A DNA stretch of 64,000 nucleotides from Saitoella complicata NRRL Y-17804 (Eukaryota > Ascomycota > Saitoellomycetes > Saitoellales > Saitoellaceae): NCBI RefSeq assembly GCF_001661265.1, contig NW_017566994.1, forward strand, positions 558,001-622,000, written 5' to 3'. The notes beneath the pieces are model-generated. The model did not search any database. It saw only the letters and a list, made by a program, of their open reading frames with translations, and was not told the DNA's origin. Shown one piece after another: positions 20,281 to 29,150 of the stretch (the first letter of the stretch is position 1; every line of letters begins with the position of its first letter). Made by a program: the position numbers and the translations under genes.

Positions 20281-22045
20281 ATGTTGTTCTTCGTGGTATC
20301 ATTCCTCGCTATCATCGCATATCTGTATATGAAGCAGTCATCCAAGAAGCAACAGCCGCTACCACCGGGACCGCCAGGACTACCCTTCATCGGTAATGCT
20401 TTGTATCTGAGGAAGAACGTGGGCCGTGAACGCCAAATGCACAAAGAACTTAGGGCGAAGTATGGCGACATGGTTTATCTCAAGGCGGGACCTAGCACCA
20501 ATATGTTGCTGGTCTTCGACGAACGTATTGCGCAGGATTTATTCGTCAAGGTTCGTATATCTCCCGTGTCAGCAAGAACAAACAGCTAACCGTTACACAG
20601 CGAGGAGCGATCTACTCATCAAGACCCGATATGAAGGTTTTGAAGCACCTGGATCCCCATGGCATAGCTATATTGCCATATGGCAAAGAATGGAAGACCA
20701 CTCGAAAGCTTTTCCATGGCGTCCTGGGCACTCACCAGGCTGATCGGTTCCGTCCTCATCAAGATTACGAGAGTGTTCGTTATTCAGCCAACATGCTGCA
20801 TGAACCTGAAAAGTTCGTTGAATGGTCGAAACTGTTCACCATGTCCAGCATCACCTCGATCCTTTTGGGGTTGAGGATGCCTTCGCTTCACACGCCCATT
20901 GCAGAGGCAATTCACCTGGTTGATCAGATTCTCATCGATGGTGACATCCCATACGATCATCAACGCACCAAAGCTAATAATTCTAAACAGCCTTCATTCC
21001 TGGCCGTTACCTCGTGGATTTCTTTCCATTCCTCGACGCCTTACCTGACATCATCTCGCCGTGGAGGCGCGGAGCAAACGCTGGGTTTAGGCAGATAATG
21101 TCGCTCTACCTTCCTCTATGGCATGAAGCTCAGGAGAGGATCAAGAATGGCACGATGGCGTTTCCCACTTGTTCAGAGTACCTAGTCGACGTGCAGAAGA
21201 AAGACCCGGAGTTCTGGACAGATGAGCGTATCGCAAGTGGAGCTATTCAAGACTTGATCTTCGCTGCTTCTGACACGGTATGTCGCCCGAACGGTCTGGA
21301 GAGCATATACTCACTGGTTTCATCAGTCTTCCTCCTATGTACGCTTGTTCGAGGTCATGGCCGGAACGTTCCCGGATAAGGTCAAGAAAGCTCAAGAAGA
21401 ACTTGACGCTGTTATTGGCCCCAATCGCTTGCCAACCTGGGAGGATGAGCCTAACCTGCCTTACGTCAGAGCATTCATCAAGGAGGTTCACAGATACTAC
21501 ACTTTCGCACCTTTCGGTGAGTGGCAGCAACATTTCACACTGTCCCAAAAACTAATCGCTTCCACAGCCGTTCCTCATGCCGCGATGAAAGACGACGTGT
21601 ACAACGGTTACTTCATCCCCAAAGGCACACTGGTCATCGTGTCACTCACATCATGCACCACAATCCCGAGCACTACCCGGAACCCGAGTCTTTCTCTCCT
21701 GAACGCTTCCTCGACCATAACCTCGGTGCTGCGGCATCTGCGGCACTCACGGACACGAGGAAACGCGATCACTTTGCTTTCGGCTTTGGCAGGAGGATTT
21801 GCCCTGGGATACACGTTGCCGAGAATGGCACGTACATACAAGTTTCGCGGCTTCTGTGGGGATTCAACTTCGGTGAGCTGTTTATAGCTGGGACAAAGCA
21901 GAGAGCCCGTGTGGAAGATGTTTGTCGTGTCCAATTGATCGATGGCGTTGACTATGAAATCGACATCAAACCTCGCAATCCTAGGGTCGTAGAGGTCATT
22001 GAACGCGAATGGAACTCCAAGAATCTGGAGGTGGAGTCAAATTAG
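20281..22045 (+). CDS. Cytochrome P450 with an apparent frameshift
   Basis: Microsomal P450 in five exons (20281-20550, 20601-20940, 20991-21277, 21327-21516, 21568-22045). There is an N-terminal membrane anchor (FFVVSFLAIIAYLYM), the Pro hinge PLPPGPPGLP, an I-helix region (DLIFAASDT), the K-helix EVHR and the heme loop FGFGRRICPG. The family resembles fungal CYPs of the O-methylsterigmatocystin oxidoreductase kind, so a secondary-metabolite role is possible. In exon 5 the frame that codes FIPKGTLVIV does not match the frame that codes THIMHHNPEHYPEPESF. The break falls at GTGT (21639-21642) and looks like a 2-nt GT duplication. As given the protein would lose the heme Cys. This is either a recent pseudogene or a sequencing error. 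Confidence 0.8.
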
Positions 22046-22198
22046 TGCTTTGGTACGATAGATAGGAGAGGAATATCCTGTATTAACGGTCGCTATACCA
22101 ATTACCAATGCTGAGTATCTTTGTTCTTACTGCATTTGTACAGCCATATCCTGGCCCGTAATCCCCATCCAATCTCGTCTCACAGACTCTAACATTAC

Positions 22199-23524
22199 TT
22201 AATGCGCGTGTCCGTGTCCATTGGACGGCGACGAAGCGTTCGCCGGTTCGCAGCACATGTTCTCCGCACACTCATCCTCGTCGCAGGCAAGCAAACAGCT
22301 CGCCCTATCAGCCTCCTCGGTCACCTCTTGGATACTGTGGAGACCGTCGTTGCCATCGCCCAGAAACTCAGGCTGCACGGTGCAAGAGTGGACTCCGTAA
22401 GAGTGCAAGCACTGGCGGATGGCGGCAGCGAGGTCCATGTAGTCTGATGACAAGGTGTCATTAGGAAGGGAAACAAGGACGTGTACGGATGCAATGAGCT
22501 TAACGTCAGACAACTGCCAGATGTGCAACTCGTGAACAGAAACCACACCCTTGATGTTCTGAATATCCTCCTTGACGTCCTCAGCGTCGATACCTGCCGG
22601 CACACCCTGCAACAAAATCAGACTTGCACTCTTGCAAAGGGGCAATGCGGAAGAGAAGATGATGCAAGTGATAACCAAAGAGATGACCGGATCGGCGTAG
22701 TATTTCCAGGTAAAGTCGGTTTTCCAGATAAAGAGAGCGGTAGCGATGACACCAACGTTTCCAAGAGCATCACCGAGGACGTGCAAGAACACACCCTGCA
22801 TGTTGAGGTTACCGTGCGAGTGACCGTGGCCCTTACCGTTGTCCTTAGGCTTAGCGTGGTTATGTTCAGAGTGGTCATTGAGCAAAGCGGTACGCTCATC
22901 AGCAACATCGTGAATATGACGGCGGTTCTGCGCAGGGTGAACGTAAATGTCATCAGCACTGGAAAAGGAGAGACGGTGCTGGTGTCCTTTCTGGTGAGCG
23001 CGGTTCTGCGAGTGCCTGGCGACGACAGTTTCCGGAAGAACGGATTCAATATCACCGTTGTCGGATGAAGAGTCGTGACCCTGCGAGTGTCCATGCGAAT
23101 GTCCTCCATGTCCGTGACCGTGGTCGTGGAACAAGAACAAACCAACGATGTTGCTTGCCAATCCAGCACTTCCGACAACCAGAATCAACAGAGGGTTGGT
23201 AATGACTTGAGGCTCGAAGAATCGCTGGACAGCTTCCATGAAGATAGACAAACACAAAGCCAACAAGAACACTCCATTGACCAATGCACCCAAAATCTCT
23301 GCACGCTGCCAGCCATAGGTATACTTTGGTGATGATTCAGTGCTGGACGCAAGCTTGACAGCATACAATGCGACGAGCAAGCTCATAACATCGTTAAGCA
23401 TATGGAAAGAGTCGGCAACGAGCGCAAGTGAATGCACTGCATATCCAACTATGATCTCAAGGAAAAAGAAAGCAGTATCAATCACCAAGAGGGTGATGAT
23501 TCTTGATGAACGGGACAGTCCCAT
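22199..23524 (-). CDS. ZRC1: Vacuolar zinc transporter, CDF family
   Basis: Cation diffusion facilitator of 441 aa without introns, of the ZRC1/COT1 type that loads zinc into the vacuole in exchange for protons. The metal-binding HSLALVADSFHMLND of TM2 (with the HxxxD of the zinc site) and the matching TM5 segment GDALGNVGVIA are present. Between TM4 and TM5 lies a long His-rich loop (HDHGHGHGGHSHGHSQGHD and, later, GHGHSHG), the family's zinc-sensing loop. The C-terminal cytosolic domain contains HELHIWQLSD, and a final Cys-rich patch ends in NGHGHAH. It converges with the P450 gene, 153 bp away. Confidence 0.92.
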   Translation of the reverse strand: MGLSRSSRIITLLVIDTAFFFLEIIVGYAVHSLALVADSFHMLNDVMSLLVALYAVKLASSTESSPKYTYGWQRAEILGALVNGVFLLALCLSIFMEAVQRFFEPQVITNPLLILVVGSAGLASNIVGLFLFHDHGHGHGGHSHGHSQGHDSSSDNGDIESVLPETVVARHSQNRAHQKGHQHRLSFSSADDIYVHPAQNRRHIHDVADERTALLNDHSEHNHAKPKDNGKGHGHSHGNLNMQGVFLHVLGDALGNVGVIATALFIWKTDFTWKYYADPVISLVITCIIFSSALPLCKSASLILLQGVPAGIDAEDVKEDIQNIKGVVSVHELHIWQLSDVKLIASVHVLVSLPNDTLSSDYMDLAAAIRQCLHSYGVHSCTVQPEFLGDGNDGLHSIQEVTEEADRASCLLACDEDECAENMCCEPANASSPSNGHGHAH

Positions 23525-24082
23525 GATGGTGACTGGATGTTGTTGCTCTGATCTCGGTGTTATAGAAACGACGTCGACGACGGTGGCGCGAGCAGAAGGA
23601 GCAGAACGTCTAGAAGCCCACGTTCAGGCGGTCAATGATGTCTATGAGCTCAGACTTGTCCAGTTACAGCAGTCGACCGAAGATCCAGCTGGCAGGATAG
23701 ACAGCACCTTGATGGTTGACTTTGCAAAACAAGTTGATGGCCAGATAATTTACCTACAGTATTCACGCCCGCTCCACTCTCCGCCAGGGCCCACTTGACC
23801 AGCGCGGCTGCCACCGGGGCTAGCAACGCGTAAGCTTCAAGTATGTACCATTTTTCCGGGGAGATCTGGAGCTCCCGTATGTATACGCAGACTGATGCTT
23901 TGCCAATTGAATAGGATTTTATTGATACTTGGCCTTCTTTGCTCCTCCTTCTCCTGCGACTTCAGCTCTATAAGATGTCATATCCATAATCGTAGCTCCA
24001 TCCACCTTAACTTTGGCTAATCAACCCACTCTCAAATCCTTCGCTAAGCTATCGAGTCGCCTCCAGATCTTCCGTAACTCGC
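23525..24082. other. Intergenic region
   Basis: This 558 bp stretch holds the upstream side of the zinc transporter and the 3' side of the 6-phosphogluconolactonase gene. Nothing coding is seen. Confidence 0.55.
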
Positions 24083-24950
24083 TTAGATGTTCGCCAAGTT
24101 CAACTCCTTTCGGATAGGGTAGTGGGTGATGTCCTGACTCGCCTCATCATCCACGAACCAAGAGACCTTCTCACCACCAGTAATGTTCACCAACGTACAC
24201 GGCAAACCCTCCTCGGGGTTCTCAATAATTCTCCTCAACATATCCCTCTTACCCTCACCAGCGGCAACGAAAGCGATCTTGTTGGCGTGGCCGACGATGG
24301 GCAAGGTAAGGGTGATACGCTTGGATGGGGGCTTGGGCGAGTCGTCGATACCGACAACCCAGGCGACAGATTCCCGCAGCAGCTCGTGGCCAGGGAAAAG
24401 AGAGCAGCAGTGACCGTCAGGGCCCATGCCGAGGAGGACCAAGTCGAATGTGGGGTGTCTCACGGCATCTCCGGGAGCAAAGCACTTGACGAGGACCTTC
24501 TCGTAAGCGTCCGCGAGCTCAGTAGTGTCGGTTTCAGAGCCGTCCTCGCCGGAAATGAGGGAGGCGTCGATGGGGTGGACCTGGGAGGGGTCCATGGGAA
24601 GCTTGGAGAAGAGCTCCTCCATGTTGAGGCGGTAGTTGGAGTCCTCGTGGTCAAGAGGAACAGCACGCTCGTCAGCGAAGAAAACCTCCCTAAATCAACT
24701 CGTTAGTATCCAGAAATCATGGGTCCACCCACGCGGGACGGAAGCGCACGTACCATTTGGACCACTCAACAGCGGCCTTGCCCTCCTCAGTAATCAACTC
24801 CTGCGCAAGCATCTTGGGCAAACTTCCACCAGAAATCGCAACCATACACTTTCCATGACGCGCAATGGCCTCAGCCGAGACCTTCTTCACATACTCCGCA
24901 AGCGACACCGAAAGCTCGTTCTTGTTCTTGAAAGAGTAGAGAGTAGCCAT
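24083..24950 (-). CDS. 6-phosphogluconolactonase
   Basis: Second enzyme of the oxidative pentose phosphate pathway, hydrolysing 6-phosphogluconolactone; yeast SOL3/SOL4 are the counterparts. Two exons join EWSKW to EVFFADERAVPL across an intron near 24690-24756. The family blocks are ISGGSLPKML, FFADERAVPLDHEDSNY, LLGMGPDGHCCSLFPGH (catalytic region) and ITLTLPIVGHANKIAFV. Length about 266 aa is normal. Codon use is strongly biased, suggesting high expression. Confidence 0.93.
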
Positions 24951-25982
24951 GTCGCGTATAATCTTTGATCTGTCGATTTACTGAACCGAAAAGTTACTGT
25001 AGAAGTTTGATCCGTGAGCTCTTCAACGATATCGAGTCACTTGTGGGTTTTGCCTGTTACAGGGTCTTTTGGATTTGTGCGTATGCGCTGGATCACAGTG
25101 ACGTTTTCTGTCTGCGTTCACGAGCAGCTGGGCGCGGCCCCGGCCAAGTAGGCACCGCCGCAAGCAAAGCAGCAGCAGGTAAAGGTACTTCCGTCGCGTC
25201 CGTCACAACCCTTACCCAGGTGTCACATGCAAATATGAATTTCCTTGACAAGAAATGGACTCATAAAATCTATCCGATATCTAAGGTGGACTGGGCTTCA
25301 CGGCGGGTAGCCGTTGCCCATCCTTCAGCCCGATCAAGCCCAATGCTGACAGTAATCCATCCCCAACGCATTTGAACTTTCCTCATTCCTTAATTTCCCA
25401 CAATTCGGAACGAGGTGCACGCGCCGGTTGATCTGACACGTGAACGTCCCTGCGAACTCGAAGCTTTCTCGCATGTCTGCATGTTGGTTGCTGCGCTGAG
25501 CCCTCGTCTGATAGTTGCTCATCAGGATCGTCAAGAGGAGCTGATTGGCTGTTATGTCACTTCACCCGGGATAATATTTTGCTCAACGCGAGGAAGATAA
25601 TAGGGGAGGGTTTTTTTAGGCATGGAGTTAACGTTCTTGGTATGGCATGTGACAGGGCTCATATTTGTTGCTCTTGGATGGGGACTTGGCATGCTCAGGT
25701 TCGCAAAGCAGTTCATCCGCAGCTGCCTAACCAGAGACCACGGAAGTCGGCAAGACGGTTTTTTTTGGCCCTGCAGCCTCTGACATCTCTATCGTAGACA
25801 GTTTCTCTACCAAGGCTCCGTTTAAATGGTTCCGGCGCTACCCTGTGCGAACTTGTTCGTGGGGGGGGGTTTCGCTCAATTCTGCTCATAGCGACCCAGT
25901 CGCCTCTGAAAATGAATGATTGTATAAATAACTCGTTGTATCGTATCCTCAGTATATCCTACACAGCTCCGCTTCCCACAAA
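24951..25982. other. Long intergenic region
   Basis: A 1.03 kb stretch without a supportable gene. It holds a CACGTG E-box in TGACACGTGA (25437-25442), a G10 tract near 25861, and an AT-rich end near 25560. Open frames of 60-136 codons occur but have no recognisable product. Confidence 0.55.
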
Positions 25983-27038
25983 TCAAGCAGAAACCTTAAC
26001 AACAACCTTTCCAACATGCTTCTGACTCTCAAGATACTCAAAGGCCTCCTTCGCCTCCTCAAACTTAAACACCTTATCAACAATAGGAACAATGTTGCTC
26101 TGCGCAATATGCTTGTTCATATCCTCAAACATCCTCTTAGATCCAACCAAGATACCGTGCAAGTTGGCGAGACGCATCAACGCGAGCATGGACACGGGAG
26201 GGTCATTAGGGGAACCGGCGCCGGCGACGAAACCGATAGCGTGGATGTGTCCGCCGAGAACGACACACTGGAGGGACTTGGTGAGGGTTCCCGCACCGCC
26301 GACCTCGACGATGTGGTGGGCTCCCTCGCCGTTAGTGAGCTTGAGAACCTCCTCCTGCCACTCAGGAGTGTTCTTGTAGTTGATCAGATCCTGCGCACCC
26401 AAATCCTTCGCGATCTTCAACTTGTCGTCAGAGGAGGAGGTAGCGATGACGCGGGCACCAGCAGCCTTGGCGAGCTGGAGTGCACAGATGGAGACACCAC
26501 CCGTTCCCTGCACGACGACAGTCTGTCCGGGGAGGAGGGGTACGGCGCCGTAGAGTGCGTTCCAGGCGGTGACCATGGCGCAGGGGAGGGTAGCGGCTTG
26601 CTCGTAGGACAAGTGCTCAGGGAACTTGACGAGGCCGTATTCAGCGAAGGCGCGGTACTCGGTCAAACACCCATCCAAACCACCACCCAAACCGGATCCG
26701 ATACCCTTCATGGTGATGGTGCCATCCTGGTGTTCCTGGTTGAAGATACCACAGACTTTGTCGCCAACCTTGAAGTCTGAGACGCCCTCGCCGACGGCGA
26801 CGACCTCTCCGGCACCGTCGGAGCAGGGGACAGGGTTCTCCTTGAGAGGCAGGGGGTAGATGCCCTTGACGATCATGAGATCACGGTAGTTGAGCGAGAC
26901 GGCGTGGATTTTGACAAGGACCTGTCCCTTCTCGGCCTTAGGGACGGCGACATCCTTCTGCAGGGTCAAAGCGTCAAAGGAGCCCTTGGCAGCACCAGCA
27001 GGGAGACGGTATTCGCGTTGCGTCTGCGGAACGGACAT
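25983..27038 (-). CDS. MDR-family NADPH oxidoreductase
   Basis: Medium-chain dehydrogenase/reductase of 351 aa without introns. The N-terminal GroES-like part reads VKIHAVSLNYRDLMIVKG and PCSDGAGEVVAVGEGV. The Rossmann part has VVVQGTGGVSICALQLAKAAGA and IATSSSDDKLK. The catalytic-zinc Cys of classical alcohol dehydrogenases is absent (NYRDL in place of GICGTD), and no structural four-Cys lobe is seen, so this is a zinc-free quinone-reductase-like or YogA-like enzyme acting on an aldehyde, enone or quinone. The substrate cannot be told. It is strongly codon-biased. Confidence 0.87.
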   Translation of the reverse strand: MSVPQTQREYRLPAGAAKGSFDALTLQKDVAVPKAEKGQVLVKIHAVSLNYRDLMIVKGIYPLPLKENPVPCSDGAGEVVAVGEGVSDFKVGDKVCGIFNQEHQDGTITMKGIGSGLGGGLDGCLTEYRAFAEYGLVKFPEHLSYEQAATLPCAMVTAWNALYGAVPLLPGQTVVVQGTGGVSICALQLAKAAGARVIATSSSDDKLKIAKDLGAQDLINYKNTPEWQEEVLKLTNGEGAHHIVEVGGAGTLTKSLQCVVLGGHIHAIGFVAGAGSPNDPPVSMLALMRLANLHGILVGSKRMFEDMNKHIAQSNIVPIVDKVFKFEEAKEAFEYLESQKHVGKVVVKVSA

Positions 27039-27500
27039 TGCTATTTTGGTTTTGTGGATGAGGAAGGTGAATGGGGAAGGAAGAGGTGTGGATCAGCGGC
27101 CTTTTATTCCGTCTGACATAAGGTTTTTCTCGAAGGTATCCCCCGCAGTTAGTGCGAGTGTGATTTGTCATACAAGATGCTTGCGTATTGGGTTCTACTG
27201 GAGTTGGGATAGCGCGATCCGTCGCCGAAGCAGAGAGGAACCGCGCGCTGGAAGATCCGTCAGCGAGCACGCCATTCTACAGCGTCAAAAGGGCAAACGA
27301 CCAGTCTCGGTTGATTGGCAAGCAGAGGAAGTTCTGGTCGGCTCGCAAGAAGTCAACGTTGTGCGCGGCGCTGCAAGTCTGGCAGTTCTCCCGCGCGCAT
27401 GTGACGTCAAAGATCTCAGAACCCTGGAAGTGCGCTCGAGCGAGATCGTCCGGGGTGAACTACATAAGGCTCCCCATTCGCAAAACACAGTTGAACGATC
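27039..27500. other. Divergent promoter region
   Basis: This 462 bp stretch lies between the oxidoreductase start and the start of the next gene. It contains a perfect TGACGTCA (listed separately). No gene is seen. Confidence 0.55.
27402..27409. promoter_or_regulatory. CRE-type element TGACGTCA
   Basis: A perfect 8-bp palindrome TGACGTCA, the known target of ATF/CREB-type bZIP factors, lies 92 bp before the ATG at 27501. Confidence 0.5.
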
Positions 27501-28520
27501 ATGCACCTCGGCAAAGACGACAAAAAGGATCATTCTATGGCCGCGCGTACTCCGTCAATGACCCAAGAAGAAGCCCGCGAAGCCGCCCAATCCTCAAACA
27601 TAAACTGGTACTTCTCCTTCCACTCCTCCTCCGGCGACTCCGAACTCGCTATCGCCCAAAAAATCGGATTCACAGCCACCCTCTCCCGCGAACGCCGTGA
27701 ATTCTACCACGCGGTTCAGGGATCAAACCCACTCGCGAAAGCGACACAGGCGTTGCAAAAGTATGTCAAGTTGACGATTCCGCCGTTGGGGCAGATGGGT
27801 GCGATTTGTCCTGAGGCCAAGGGAGCGATGGAGCCGAGTGAGGCGTATGAGAAGGCTGTTGGTCAGGGAGCTCGGAGGTTGTTGTTCGATATGCTGTACA
27901 AACAGGGCGACATCACCGATCCACACTGTCGTCCCCCGCTCGTCAACCTCTTCCACGCCTTCTACGTCCGCCACGACTTCAAATCCGGGTATACCACATC
28001 CTGGGGCTCCCCAGATACGATCGACAAATTATTGCTCTGTACGATGGTCATCAGGGCAGACTACGGCGGCGGCGAAGCACAAGATGTTGAAGGCTCCCTC
28101 GCATTCCCCGTCCTCGCCCACCTCGAATCCTCCGGCGCAGCCTGGGCAAAATACGGTCTCTACACACCTCAACCCAAGTCCAACCGTACCGGTCCCATCA
28201 ACACCTCCTCCGACACCTCCCACAACTACGCCGATACTTCTCCCGACCACCAATTCCTCGCCATTCTCGGCGTCTTCCCCGAACCCCTCGTCGAGCGTCT
28301 CAAAACCCACGCAGCGCGCGAAGGCTACGTGAAGCATATCTGGGCCGAGCCATATGACCCCCCGATTGTGGGGTATGGGGGACCGGTGTACATGCCGCTT
28401 GGGTATTATGGGGGATTTGGCTATCCGTATGGGTATGGGATGGGATTCGGGGCGCCGTTGTTAGGGTTTGGGTTGGGTGCCGGCATGGGGATGGGGTTGG
28501 GGGGGTTCGTGGGATGTTGA
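27501..28520 (+). CDS. Unknown protein with a Gly/Tyr-rich C-terminus
   Basis: Intronless gene of 339 aa (327 if the second ATG at 27537 is used). I do not recognise the family. The first 250 residues look globular: INWYFSFHSSSGDSELAIAQKIG at the front, an Ala/Gln helix, then LVNLFHAFYVRH and a Ser/Thr-rich linker. The last 55 residues change abruptly to Gly/Tyr/Met-rich low complexity (YGGPVYMPLGYYGG, then GFGLGAGMGMGLGGFVGC) without charge, which may be a membrane-inserting or self-associating tail ending in Cys. There is no signal peptide. The third-position base use switches from C-rich to G-rich at the tail. Confidence 0.75.
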   Translation: MHLGKDDKKDHSMAARTPSMTQEEAREAAQSSNINWYFSFHSSSGDSELAIAQKIGFTATLSRERREFYHAVQGSNPLAKATQALQKYVKLTIPPLGQMGAICPEAKGAMEPSEAYEKAVGQGARRLLFDMLYKQGDITDPHCRPPLVNLFHAFYVRHDFKSGYTTSWGSPDTIDKLLLCTMVIRADYGGGEAQDVEGSLAFPVLAHLESSGAAWAKYGLYTPQPKSNRTGPINTSSDTSHNYADTSPDHQFLAILGVFPEPLVERLKTHAAREGYVKHIWAEPYDPPIVGYGGPVYMPLGYYGGFGYPYGYGMGFGAPLLGFGLGAGMGMGLGGFVGC

Positions 28521-28739
28521 ATCAAAGGCTGATGGGTGTATGATGGATTAACGGAGGAGGAAGGATCAACGAGGAGACCGGATGCAGTGATCGATTGAAT
28601 GATCGAGAAGTATCTTAGGATCATATGATACCAAGTAATACCGAGACGGAATATGATTCCACGGGCGTTCACGCGATTTTCGACGGCTTCCGAGCAGTGC
28701 TGACGGGTTTCCCACGCTTTTCCGCCGTCAAAATCGTGT

Positions 28740-29032
28740 TCAGCCCCTAAAGCCAGAGACGAATCCCTTCAGAGCCTTCGTAGCATGATTGGCCTTGAAC
28801 GCTTGTCTGGGCATTTCTTCTTCCAAGGCAAACATCCCGTACATCAAAGGACGGTCATTGCCGAAACCCGCGCACCCACCAGAGCCGGTCCCGTACCCCT
28901 GCAGCCCCAAAAGCACGGCGAGTTCGTACGCGCTGTAAATCCAATTCAACTCCATTTTCGCGTCAACGAACAACATCCGCCCCCTATTCACCTGCTCTTC
29001 AACACCGTTGTTGTGGGTTGGATCAAGGCCAT
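28740..29032 (-). CDS. Small spliced gene, 77-aa protein of unknown function
   Basis: Two exons (28992-29032, 28740-28932) joined by a 59-nt intron with GTGAAT donor, TTGAC branch and TACAG acceptor. The product is 77 aa. It starts MALIQPTTTVLKS, has a short hydrophobic stretch AYELAVLLGLQGYG, a Gly-rich turn with GTGSGGCAGFG, and a tail PRQAFKANHATKALKGF. The composition is that of a real folded or membrane-associated peptide, and the frame is preserved exactly by the intron. I cannot name a family. The ATG is 118 bp from that of the divergent zinc-finger gene, which fits the window's habit of head-to-head promoters. Confidence 0.55.
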
Positions 29033-29150
29033 TTCTGACTACTCAGACTCGTTTCTGGAAGCATACAGGTCTCGGTTCTAGCGGTGATCTCCGATTTTCC
29101 CAGGTTCTCGGACCCACGCCTCCATCAAAACACATACCCCTCCCACCGCG

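Noticed and set aside
24965-25375. A 136-codon open frame in the long gap after the 6-phosphogluconolactonase gene
   Set aside because: The composition looks random and no splice partner or similarity is apparent.
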